This document shows, in pieces, positions 46,985 through 57,179 of a stretch of DNA of 64,000 bases (within the stretch, counting starts at the first letter, position 1; every line of letters begins with the position of its first letter). A program made the position numbers and the translations under genes. The notes below the pieces were generated by a model. The model saw only the letters and a program-made list of their open reading frames with translations, searched no databases and was not told the origin of the DNA. The DNA is taken from NCBI GenBank assembly GCA_030765065.1, contig CM060975.1, positions 201,662,007-201,726,006 on the forward strand. The letters are read 5' to 3'. This DNA comes from Deroplatys truncata (Eukaryota; Arthropoda; Insecta; Mantodea; Mantidae).

Positions 46985-47418
46985 AAAGGGCCAGTTTGTG
47001 TGTCTCTGTAAACAGCATAATTCAAAAAGGAAAAGTCGGTCATATACCAAACTTGGCATTTAAGTTCAGCGTCTTCCAAAAAGGCGACACTAAGAATTTC
47101 AAGGAAACCCCCACCCCAAACTACCATTTATTTTCTCAAAAATGGCTCTAACAATTTTGATTAAAATACCAAATGTTTAAAATACTTGCATCTTGAACTT
47201 TATGTGTATAATCCGTGAAGTCCCCTTCATTCTGAATGATTTTTGTGAAACTGTTAAACCCTAAGAGGTAGACGAAATCTTACTACAAAAATGTAGATCT
47301 CAATAAAGTACATAGTTTATGTCAACACGTTTTGTGGCGTTAACCTTCTCCGAGATATTCTTTGTTATTTGCTTGAATTTTCCAATAATGAAGTTCTTTT
47401 CAAGTGGTTGTGTACTTC
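46985..47418 (-). repeat. R1 repeat, partial
   Basis: It starts in the CTGTAAACAGCATAATTC block next to S3 and runs to the TCTCCGAGATATTC region, where the next R1 begins. Both ends are missing. Confidence 0.75.
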
Positions 47419-48028
47419 TTTTTACTTTCTCTATTGCGTATAGTAAGTAGGGGAAATATTACATTCCACCCAAAATTATATACCGAGATTTCATCGGAAA
47501 TACATGTTTTAGGTGCCCTGAATACAAATAAAGTATTTTTGGAAACACGTCCGTATGTGCGGCTGTCTGTGAACACATAATTCAAAAACATCAAATTTGG
47601 TATTTGAGTTTAGTATCTTCCAAGGATGCGACACGAAGATTTTCAAGAACCCCCCCCCCCAAACCAGACTACCCTTTACATGAAACATTTTTTTGACAAA
47701 TTTGATTTTCTCAAAAGCGGCTCTAATGATTTTGATTAAAAATCATAGTTTCAGATATTTGTTTATCAAATTAAATGTATATCATGAAATTTAAGGGAAT
47801 GTCCCCCAAAGCCCTTCCATTCTGAATGATTTTCGCATTAACTGGTAAACCGTAACCGATAGACAAAATTTTACTACATAAAAAATGTAGATCTCGTTAA
47901 AGCACAAAATTTATGTCAGATGCATTTTATTTTTAATTTGTTTTTGGGGGGTAGAGAGAATAAGTGTTTGTAAAAATAGTTAGTACACGAGTAAAGAAAG
48001 TCATGTGAGTGCAACACATCAGATTTTT
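47419..48028 (-). repeat. R1 repeat, internally deleted
   Basis: The right end is TTTTTACTTTCTCTATTGCG and the left end GTGCAACACATCAGATTTTT. A deletion joins the TTATGTCAGATGCATTTT area to GAGAGAATAAGTGTTTG. A run of 12 C residues (47648 area) replaces the usual ATCCCCCACCCC. Confidence 0.8.
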
Positions 48029-48059
48029 TCTCGTGGTCATACTAGGAGAATGCATGTCA

Positions 48060-48252
48060 AAGCAATCACATAGGGATCCTCCATTTAAAAATGTGACTAT
48101 CGCTTTAACCTATTGTATCTTTGTTATACCTACAACGAATGTAAATGTGTAATGAAGATTTATCTGGATTAGCAAGATGACGAAGAATATGCTTTTGTAA
48201 GAATAGTATGTAGAGAAAGTCATATAATGCAACACATCTTGTTTTTTTTTTT
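48060..48252 (-). repeat. R1 left-end fragment
   Basis: TGTGACTATCGCTTTAACC to GTAGAGAAAGTCATATAATG then CAACACATCTTG corresponds to the left 190 bp of R1. Confidence 0.65.
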
Positions 48253-48261
48253 CTTCCTTTC

Positions 48262-49055
48262 TTTTACTGTCTCTACCACGTTCGTAGTAGGCAGAAAAGG
48301 TATTGCATTCCGCCCAAAAATTCGAAAACGAGATTTCACCAGAAATACATGTTTTGAGACACCCTGAATCAAAACAGCAAAACTCCAAAACGTAAAGTCA
48401 GGATAAATATCAAGCGACACGAAGATTTTCAGGAAAATCCCCCACATCAAACTACCCTTTATACGGAACATTTTTCGAAATTCTTGATTTTCTAAAAATT
48501 GCTCTAACGATTTTGATTAAAATATCACACATTAAGGATATTTACATGACAAATAGTATGTATATCTTGAATTTTCTGGGAATACCAGTGAAGTGTTCTT
48601 CATTCGGTGGAATTTTTGTATAATCTTCTTATATAACTGGTAAACGTTAAGCGGTAGACGAAAACCTACTACATAAAAAAATGTAAAACACACAATTTAT
48701 TTTAAATAACCTTTTTTGTGGCATCAGCCATTTCCGAGATATTCGTTATTAATGGTTCGAATTGTTCAACACCCAGCCATTCTTTTAAAGTTGATTTTCA
48801 ATTGTTCTTCCCGAATCATGGAAAGAGTATGGAATTTTAAGCCCAGCGTGGGTATAGCGTCTAGTTCTTAAACATTTGACTATCGCTGTTCCCTTTGTAC
48901 CCTTACGAAATGTGTAATATACTATTTATGCAAAGTTTCGTCTCGATTAAAATGAAGTAGATAGGGAAAAAAGCTTTCGCAAGAATAATATGTATGCTCA
49001 CTAATAAGCTATAGGAGGTACAGAAAGTCATGTGAATGTGATATATCAGGTTTTT
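48262..49055 (-). repeat. R1 repeat, near full length
   Basis: The right end is TTTTACTGTCTCTACCACGT and the left end GTGATATATCAGGTTTTT. It lacks the (CA)n block (short deletion between CACCCTGAATCAAAACAG and CAAAACTCC). Confidence 0.8.
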
Positions 49056-49619
49056 ATTTAGACAATGTATCTGATAAATTAGAAAAGAGTTAAGTATGAT
49101 ATTGATTTGTTGACAAAGATCACTGGATCACTATCCTTTTTAATACCTCAATTCACGGCCAAAGTATCTGAAGGATTTCAGAAAGGAAGCGAAAAGTACC
49201 TGAAGTGGACGGAAATGTTGTAAGATAGTTATGTACGCAGTAGTCTGTTCAACGTTTCTTAGGAGCATGCAAATAGCATTACCGTCCTATGAATACATAA
49301 CGTTGTCAAGACAACTTCTACCAAACGACATTAGCAATTCTAATAAATGTCTCTGTTAATTACCACTAATATTGTAAGAGTTATGGATACAGTCTGTTTT
49401 ATAAATGTCACTTTTTCCGCCAGTAGAGAGTGGCGTAATGGAATGACCGGAGTTGGAAAGTTTATTATTAACGTGCCCTAAACCAGTTCATTTCTTTCGC
49501 ACAAGGAATGTGACCACGACTAAACGGGAGCAGATAATATTCTGATGCAGCAGGTTCTGCGGTTCACTTACAAGGATAATTATTATTATTGTCATTATTA
49601 TTAATTAATTAAAAACAAG
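49056..49619. other. unassigned DNA with (ATT)n run
   Basis: A short TTATTATT run is at 49578-49603. No gene is recognised. Confidence 0.3.
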
Positions 49620-49790
49620 AAAACACGGTCTGTGGCCTGCATTCGTGAGGTCCCGGGTTCAAATCCCGATCAATCTGTCTGAGTTTTTTTCGTGGTTTTC
49701 CTCAGTCGCCAAGGTAAATACCGGATTGGATATTTAATACCACGACCCAAAGTTCCATCTTAAGTCTAAAACAATAGTAAAATGAAAAAT
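49620..49790 (+). repeat. SINE family S4, second copy
   Basis: Head GGTCTGTGGCCTGCATTCGT then GAGGTCCCGGGTTCAAATCC (good B box). It is followed by TTTTTTTCGTGGTTTTCCTC, GCCAAGGTAAATACCGGATT and ACCACGACCCAAAGTTCC. Confidence 0.75.
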
Positions 49791-49836
49791 AAGTGGTAAT
49801 AGTGAATGCTATGCCATCTATCTACAGACAATGTAA

Positions 49837-50026
49837 GCGGTTAGACTAGACGGCACCCTAATGCCACCAGCTCGACATGAAGCAGGGGTTACAGGGATGA
49901 GACTTTGAAGGCTAACTGTCCGCCTTTCTATGTGAGGGCGGCGGTTAGACTGGACGGCACCCTAATGCCATCTGCACGGCATGAAGCAGGGGTTACAGGA
50001 ATGAGACCTAGAAGGCTAACTGTCCA
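49837..50026 (+). repeat. tandem repeat, 104-bp period, two units
   Basis: GCGGTTAGACTAGACGGCAC ... AAGGCTAACTGTCC (49837-49921) is repeated from 49941 with few changes. It follows S4 and may be its 3' tail. A GACGTAAAATAAAAT end at about 50091 looks like a SINE 3' terminus. Confidence 0.8.
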
Positions 50027-50095
50027 CCACATATCGTTCTAAGAGATATCCACCAACAGATCCGTCGCGGTATGAACAAGGAGTTAAAGCGACGT

Positions 50096-51178
50096 AAAAT
50101 AAAATAGAATAAAAAGAAACAAACACAGTTTTGTGTTTTATTATCTTTGTTTGTGATAGCAGGAACGTTTAAAGTCGAAAAAAACAAACAAGATTTTTAA
50201 TTTTGTTAAATCTTAACCAAGTCTTCCCTATTCTTCTTTCTTCAGCGTATTATGGGTGTCTTCTAGCAATCTTCGCTGCTTCATAAATAACTTGATAATT
50301 ATATTCTCTCGGAAAATTCTAGATGTTACCATGTCAATTAATATAGATAAGAAAGTTGACTGTCATTTTATTTATCCCCTATTATTAAGACTTTCATAAT
50401 AATAGTATACTAAATCCACCAGCTTTCATTTCTAAAGATTATTACACCCGGAGAGTGGAAACTCCCATATTTATTCTCTGCTGTAGAAAATGTGCATTTA
50501 TTCCAGTAGAATGTAGTTTATGGGTTTTTGGTTATGGTCCATTTTTTGAGAATTCATCCAATGTTTCACCCGTCACTGCGTCGGGCAATTCAGAGGAACT
50601 GTGATTTCTGGCTGGTACAGTACCAGCCACAAGTGACAGGTCCTCTGAAGACGCCCGACGGGGCGACGAGCGAAACATTAGGTGAATTCTCGACTGGACC
50701 AGGATCAAAAGCCCAGAAACTACATAATACGGAATAATGCAGGCCGTGAAAGCCTAAGGTTGTGCATTTGCATTTATTATTAAAAAAGGGGCGTTTTTGT
50801 AGCAATCTCTAGTAATTAAAAACCACACAAAACTTAAGATTAGTGACCCACGATATTCTAAATGGTTATCCAGAGCCAGACGTAAGAAATTCATGGCCGA
50901 GTCCGGAAGCCGCAATAAATTTTTCAGCGATTAGAGTGACATCACTATAAACCCAAAGTTTTAACCACTGTCTTCACAAACCTAATTCAAATGTTGCTAT
51001 AAATCCCAACGCTGATAAAAATATAGTTATTAATTTTTTAAAATTAGGAATGATAATTTTAACAACTGTTAAAATAGCGTTCTATGGTTAGCAGATGCTA
51101 CTTAGCACAGAAGTATTTTACGGTGTTCGTTCTACAAGGGAACACATAACATGATTCTAGCAATATGGTGCTACAGTA
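50096..51178. other. unassigned DNA
   Basis: 50560-50740 is GC-richer and contains CTGAAGACGCCCGACGGGGC then GACGAGCGAAAC (see findings). Overlapping frames on both strands there are unrecognised. Confidence 0.3.
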
Positions 51179-51535
51179 CACACTGTGAGCCAAATAACTA
51201 CGAACCACCTGCGAGTTGTTTTTCCTGTTCGCGTCCTTGGCGTTCGTTGCCGTCTGCTGCTATCATAGAAAGGCACGGATGAAACCATACAACATTTTTA
51301 AAACTCTTTAGGATACTATCCATCACATGCCAAAAATGTATGGATAACGAAGGTGGCCAGTTTCAGCATTTCCTTTCATAAAGTTGGTAAGTAAAGCCTT
51401 TAAAAGTAGTTTTAAAATGTTGTATGGTTTCATCCGCGCCTTTCTATGATAGCGGCAGACGGCAACGAGCGCCAAGAACGCGGACAGGAAAAAACACCGC
51501 GCAGGCGGTTCGTAGTTTTTTTGCCACATCCTGCA
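51179..51535. mobile_element. foldback MITE with about 120-bp arms
   Basis: The left arm (51180-51303) and right arm (51405-51535) are inverted copies, for example CGTTGCCGTCTGCTGCTATC against GATAGCGGCAGACGGCAACG. TA dinucleotides at 51177-51178 and 51536-51537 flank it. The outer ends (GTGAGCCAAATAACTACG and, inverted, ATGTGGCAAAAAAACTAC) fit a Tc1/mariner-type MITE. Confidence 0.75.
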
Positions 51536-51923
51536 TAATTTCCATGTAACTGTGCATTCGCCTTTTGGGGAAAAAGCAATTAAAATTGGGATACTGTATG
51601 TGCTTCAGGATTCCCACACTTCTCTGTTTGTGAATACGTTTAGGGGGATATTTGAATGGCAAGGTTTATTCAAATCGACCTTAAAGATAACGTTTACAGT
51701 GAAATTAATGCTATTTAAGTTGAAATGTTACAAAAGTTGTTTGACCATATTCACCACATAAATTACCGTCACAGGAATTTCAATACATAATTTTCATGAA
51801 AGAAATTAATATTTTGCTTGTGTTCTATAAATCCCATAGTGTAGGTATTAATCTTATACATGGTTAAATTACATAAATAATATAATTCATGTACATACTG
51901 AGGCTTTCACGGCCGGCGTCACG

Positions 51924-52147
51924 ATTAATAATTGAATTACTACTATCTGGGCTTGTAGGCCGTGGTCTAGAAGCCATCGTAGATACCGACGTTTCGCCAA
52001 GTACAGCGCTTGGCATCTTCAGGATGAAGTGATACGTTGTCTGCGGTGGTCAGAGCCTGAGGCGGTGTACTTGGTGAAACGTCGGTATCTACGATGCTTT
52101 TTAGATCGCGGCCTACAAGCCTAGATAGTAGTAATTCAATTATTAAT
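51924..52147. mobile_element. foldback element with 82-bp arms
   Basis: The arms ATTAATAATTGAATTACTAC then TATCTGGGCTTGTAGGC (left) and their inverted copy ending CAATTATTAAT (right) are about 90% complementary. The middle carries, on the minus strand, CTGAAGATGCCAAG ... CTTGGCGAAAC. CTTTCACGGCCGGCGTCACG lies just outside the left arm. Confidence 0.7.
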
Positions 52148-53324
52148 GTAATTCATGTTTACCAACCAGTTGTAAAAGTTTGGTTTCATTAAATTACCCG
52201 GTATTTAACTTCAGTTCCATGGATGCATATTTATTTCATTGGAACAATTAAAATAAACATAATCAAACTTCGCTGCTATTGTTATTTTCGTAATATCATT
52301 ATATTATTTCGTAATTAATATCAGATTAGTAAAGTCTCTTATCAAACAGCTATAAACCATAACAATATTCGGAGTTTGCAGAAATTGCATAACTGTCCAT
52401 AGTAATCTTGAAAATTTTATGAGGGACTTTGTTTTGTTGAAATGTTTAACAAAAGTCCTTATTCTACCTTCAGAATGCAAGGATTATTATTATCATTGTA
52501 TCCGTGATAATTATTAAGCTTTCAGATAAACCTATTTTAAAGTTTCTCCGCTTAAATAGGTAAAATGCTTTTGGTCGTAACTTTCCACTAATGTTTTTCT
52601 GATGCCTTCACCATCATTCCTTAGTTACAACACCCTGTATCTCCACATATTTGCTACATAAAATGAAGTCCATATTTGCCAATATCGAGTGACACCTTTT
52701 GAAATGGAAAGCGGAATTATTACGCAAGCTATAATAATCAATGGAACATAAAATTGTAATTGGAAGTACACGTGTGCCAAGAATGGCAATGGAATATCGA
52801 CTGCAATGTTTTGAAACTTGTAACATGCTTGTTGACTGGGAGCAGAACTTCTGAGAAATTTTGCAATGAATGAGAACCATATCGAGTTTATTAACTACTG
52901 ATTGATTCCGCTTCTCATTTATTGGCTTTCTCTGCCATTTATGGTTATGGATTACTGCTTCTATTATGTAATGTACCGTAACACATTTCACAGGCACGTG
53001 GACTATAAACTCTTAATTAAAAATATATGTTCACATATATGAAACCCAAATGAATATTTAGATAATGATTTGACCGAGTTTCTCTGCCATTTCAGAAGGA
53101 CAGAATTAGATACTGTGTCACAAAATGACGCACAACACAACACACAAAATTTATTTTGCCAAAATATGAACATATGAATGGGACTTATAGGTACCTATCT
53201 AATAGTATTAATGCAAACAATATTTGTCCTAAACAATTTAGAGCATGCGTATATTTTTATTAAAAAAAAGAGGCTTCTTAAGGTTACTTTACCATATACC
53301 TATAATAAATAAAACGATGGCAAC
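52148..53324. other. unassigned DNA
   Basis: A 127-codon minus frame at 52614-52997 is among the longer ones but matches no domain I know. ACACCCTGTATCTCC (52629-52643) resembles the terminus of some arthropod DNA transposons. Confidence 0.25.
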
Positions 53325-54045
53325 TAAACATTTATTTAACTTCCAACTGTGCTGGCGTTTTCAAGCTGCAGTAACATGCTGGTGGGGTCTTACATACTTC
53401 AAACTTAAAATAATAATAAAAACGCAGAACGCAATATAATTTCTGGTAAGACAAGGATATTAACAATTTTCTCATACAAAATGGTCAAATTGGCCAAAAT
53501 AAAGCAATATCACACGTTTCACACAGGTTTTTAGTTTTTCTGTCTGTCTGCCTGAGGACAAATACAACTAATATTATTTATAAAGCATAGTATTATGAAT
53601 AAATGCAATATAGCTTCTGGTGAGACAAGGTTATTAACAATTTTCGCATACAAAGTGGGCATGTTGGCCATAAATACAAATACATACTTTCTGCACAGAT
53701 GTTTAGCTTTTCTGACTGTCTGTCTTGGACATATCCCTAAGAATGTGTGTTTAATGGCTTTCAAGTTTCGAGGAAAATGGTCCAAATCTCTGTATATCAT
53801 ACATGCAGGCGAATAAGACAAAAAAAGCTTACACTTACATGCTGGTGGGATCCAAAGGGTTAATAATTGCGATATTTTACCTTTGAGCAACAACTATGCA
53901 AAGCACTTTCTCCAACTGTCAAATGACAATGTACCTCCAATAAAATTATAAAAGGCCCCAACGATATCCGGCATTTAACTCGTGAAATATTAAAAAGTAA
54001 AAGAGGCTTGGGGTTTCACAGACCCTACCAGCACAGTTAAGGGTT
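53325..54045. mobile_element. possible piggyBac-like remnants
   Basis: GCTGGTGGGATCCAAAGGGT then TAA (53841-53863) and CCTACCAGCACAGTTAAGGG then TTAA (54025-54048) both end in GGG followed by TTAA, the target of piggyBac. The ATGCTGGTGGG motif also occurs at about 53378. A direct duplication of about 140 bp (53430-53555 and 53590-53730) shares TTAACAATTTT and ACAAGG blocks. A 120-codon minus frame (53531-53893) is unrecognised. The assignment is tentative. Confidence 0.35.
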
Positions 54046-54100
54046 AATAAATGACTCACTGCTTACTTTGGCCTGACGTAACAGTATTTGCCATTTAGTT

Positions 54101-54860
54101 TTGCAATATTTTCTGGGAAACATTGTATTCTGTGCCAGATACAGTGCCTTCGTTTTATGCCAAGGCCGCGCACACAGTCTACTATACTGCGGGGTTTTTC
54201 GTTCCGTAACTTCCGCGTTACTTACGAGTGTTAGTAACATATATGTAATGACTACTAACGTTGTTATACGTGTTGTTGAAAATGGTGTCCATCTGCGTGA
54301 AGACATTCTTGACTCGTCGAATGAAATTACCATTCACATACATAAGTTTTTCTTGCATAATGTTTATGATTTCTACTTTTATATTGTCGTCTATGGTGAG
54401 GGGATTGTTCCTATAAACTTTATTTTTTAGCGTTTAGCGATCCCGTTCTAAATTTATTGACTAAACATCTCACTGCGCCTCTATCCGGAAGTGGATAACC
54501 AGGAAATTGCTGCTGAAATTGTCTACACCTGTCTAAATGATTCAGTATGTATCGTACATAAAAATACGCTGTTCAAGAGTGAATTTGTTGGCAGGCATTT
54601 CCGTGGACTAATAAGAGAATAACATTCCTAACGCAATCACATACAACACACGTATTGTCGAAACACTTCACAACACGAAGACAAAGCAACGACTGAGACA
54701 GCTCACAGCTGATAAACGTATTCTTGACATATCCTGCGCCGCTGCTGCGCAGTGGCATAATACGAGGTCACTGTCGTCTCGGCCGATACGCATATAAGGT
54801 GGTTGTGGCCTTGGCACAAAACGAAGGCACTGCAGTACTTTTTATGATAAAAGACTGCTG
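54101..54860. repeat. inverted pair of short coding-like segments
   Basis: CAGTGCCTTCGTTTTATGCC then AAGGCC (54143-54168) recurs inverted at 54807-54832 as GGCCTTGGCACAAAACGAAG then GCACTG. The translated frames share SAFVLCQG, followed by weaker similarity. The product is unknown; it may be two decayed copies of one element. Confidence 0.45.
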
Positions 54861-55099
54861 TAATGGGATCATATCGTTCTATACTGGGTAGCGTAATATT
54901 TGTTGGTATTTCACTGCTCTTAGCTTCCAAGGACCTTAGCAATTTAATAGAGAGCAGTCTACAGTGAACATTTTTCCAGCAGTAACATAGATTTGGTAGA
55001 AATGGGTTTTCCAAATATCCCTTGAATTTCAGCCAAAGTTTCCTTAAGAACTACTGCATATCAGGGTGCAGTAGGTGTATAGGTATATAGTGCCAGTAG

Positions 55100-55240
55100 T
55101 GGGTCGGCTCCTCGAAGGTAATTTAGGGGCTTTGCGCATCTCTGTGGCCTGTCTGCCTGCGGTCTGTAGCCTCCTGTGGTTCCTTCACTTCATCCCTTCT
55201 TCCTGACGTGTGGTAGCTTCAATTGGTCCGTGTGGGTCGT
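55100..55240 (+). repeat. 3' fragment of SINE S3
   Basis: GCCTGTCTGCCTGCGGTCTG then TAGCCTCCTGTGGTTCCTTC matches 60459-60500 (GTCTGCCTGTAATCTTCTGT then GGTTCCTTCACTTC). Confidence 0.65.
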
Positions 55241-55304
55241 AATGAGATTTTTCATAGTGTTAGTCGCCGTCAAAATATTTCATTGTTTCCCAAATAAGTG
55301 TGTC

Positions 55305-55430
55305 ATGCTTCCGAAGGAAGTCATGCTAAGGATTTTTCCGCCCGAAAAAATCCATCGCCCTCCGCCGGGTTTGAACCCGCGACCTTGGGAACTAGAGGCT
55401 ATCACGGTACCACTAGTCCACGGAGGACGA
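55305..55430 (-). repeat. SINE S1, 5' half
   Basis: CTTCCGAAGGAAGTCATGCT to GTTTGAACCCGCGACCTTGG and CCACGGAGGACGAC. The head is the best inverted B-box match of all copies. The 3' half is absent. Confidence 0.8.
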
Positions 55431-55435
55431 CTAAG

Positions 55436-55670
55436 CCAATCGGTAATGATGTTAACTCGTATACCGTTGTCATTGAGTTTCTGATTTTTCTTTGGATTTT
55501 CTACATTAGATCACATACGCACATTCACACTGTCATTCTTACTTCTGAGGATGTTAGGGAATACTCTTGGGTAGAGAAAAGCTCCCGCCCCAGCCGAGAA
55601 TCGAACCCAGGACCTTCGCACAGCAGGCAAGTGCTCTACCGACTGGGCTATGGGACTGGCTCTAGACCAT
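55436..55670 (-). repeat. SINE family S2
   Basis: The head at the right contains inverted GAGAATCGAACCCAGGACCT then TCGCACAGCAGGCAAGTGCT then CTACCGACTGGGCTATGGGA. The body includes GATGTTAACTCGTATACC and ATTAGATCACATACGCACAT. It abuts S1 directly. Confidence 0.8.
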
Positions 55671-57179
55671 CGTTGTTTGTTCGAATTAACTGAGAAAGAT
55701 CAGTAAAAATATAGTCGGAAGATGGTGAGTTGTCCCCCCCACCAAAAAAGCTGTTAACACATAAAAGGGTTCAAAAAAAGGATAAATAAAACCTACCATT
55801 TTCTGGCCTATAGTGACGCAAAATTTCCTCGTCTTCGGACACCCGAAAAAAAGTATTTTTCAACTTCCAAGTGTTGGGCCCTGTATTTGGTGATTCAAAG
55901 CATTTGATTTCCAATAATTTGAAGTACTTGTGTGTCACTTTACTTAATTGTTTTATTAGTCTAAGAATCTTCCATAGAGAAAGCTTATGTACTAGAAAAG
56001 GGACATAATTTTTAAAATCGGAAGATGCTATTAATATTAAAAGCATATGCTAAATACGCTTTTAATATACGAAGGAGCGTATATTGTAAGGACAGACCAT
56101 AGAGAATTTAACACCGCCCGGCATGGAGGTTATAAAACTTCGTTCACATCATGTTCAATAAACATCAATTTCATCCCAATTGGAGTTTGGAAGGGTAGGG
56201 GAATATATAAAACTGTTACTTTAATCACTTACGTAAATTACAGAGCACGTTATTTTGACGTTGATTGGTTACCAAAATAGTGACGTCATGATAGGCTTTG
56301 ATAATGCGCACATTCGATTACAAATATAAACTATGCTATCGTTCGTTTCAACATTGGATTGGTATATTTAAATCGAAAACATTGCTTTTAATTTTCTACT
56401 TGTTTGGACAGGGGAAGGATGCTTATTATAAAAAAGCGAACTGTGTTTGTTTTAAATCCAAGTATTGAAAATGTTGAACAGTGTTGTGTCTAAACGCTCC
56501 GTAATTACAAACGGTTTACTTTGAATATCATTATTTTTTTATTTGTATTTTGAAAGGACTCGGCATGCGCTAATATACCGTAATGAGCACAATGAACAGA
56601 ATAATTAAAAATCGCAGCTAAAAACAAATAAGTAAATGCCATCGTATAGCATTCCGTAAATTGCCGGGCTGTCCCGTGGGGGCACTAGGTTGGTAAAAAT
56701 GCAGTGTGCAGAGAATTATACATACAGGATATGCTTTTGATGGATGCACCACAAAAATACAGTTTGTTGGATTCGTTCTCATTAGCAATGCTAATAAATA
56801 ACATTTACACCATTTTTACAGCAGTATTTTTTTTAGCGTTGTTTTGTTATTTTGTGTAGATACGCCTTTTAAAAATTGGGTATGGATTTACTTTTCCAGT
56901 TTTTAACAAAGCTTTGTTTACAGCCTGGTTAAATTCTTAAATATATATTTTAGCGAAACCCCGACAACAAAGCTAATTCCTGAGTGCAGCAGTGGCCAAC
57001 CAGCGGATAACAGAAACGCTATTCATTGAAAATTAACGTTGGTAATTGTAAAAAACCTATACATACATAAAACACGCAGATTTTGTTTATGGCTCCTTAT
57101 TTCTCTTCATCAATCATTAATTTTTTCCAATCATTCTGCTTCTTTCTTATTCTTCTTTTTTATAATAGAAAATCGGAGT
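55671..57179. other. unassigned AT-rich DNA
   Basis: No gene or repeat is recognised. Frames at 55771-56046 (minus) and 56047-56280 (plus) lack domains. Confidence 0.25.

Noticed and set aside
46612..47127. 171-codon open frame on the minus strand, the longest in the window
   Set aside because: It runs across the boundary between SINE S3 and an R1 fragment. Its peptide is a translation of these repeats.
52614..52997. 127-codon minus frame
   Set aside because: No family recognised. Nearby ACACCCTGTAT suggests transposon-derived sequence, but not firmly enough to call.
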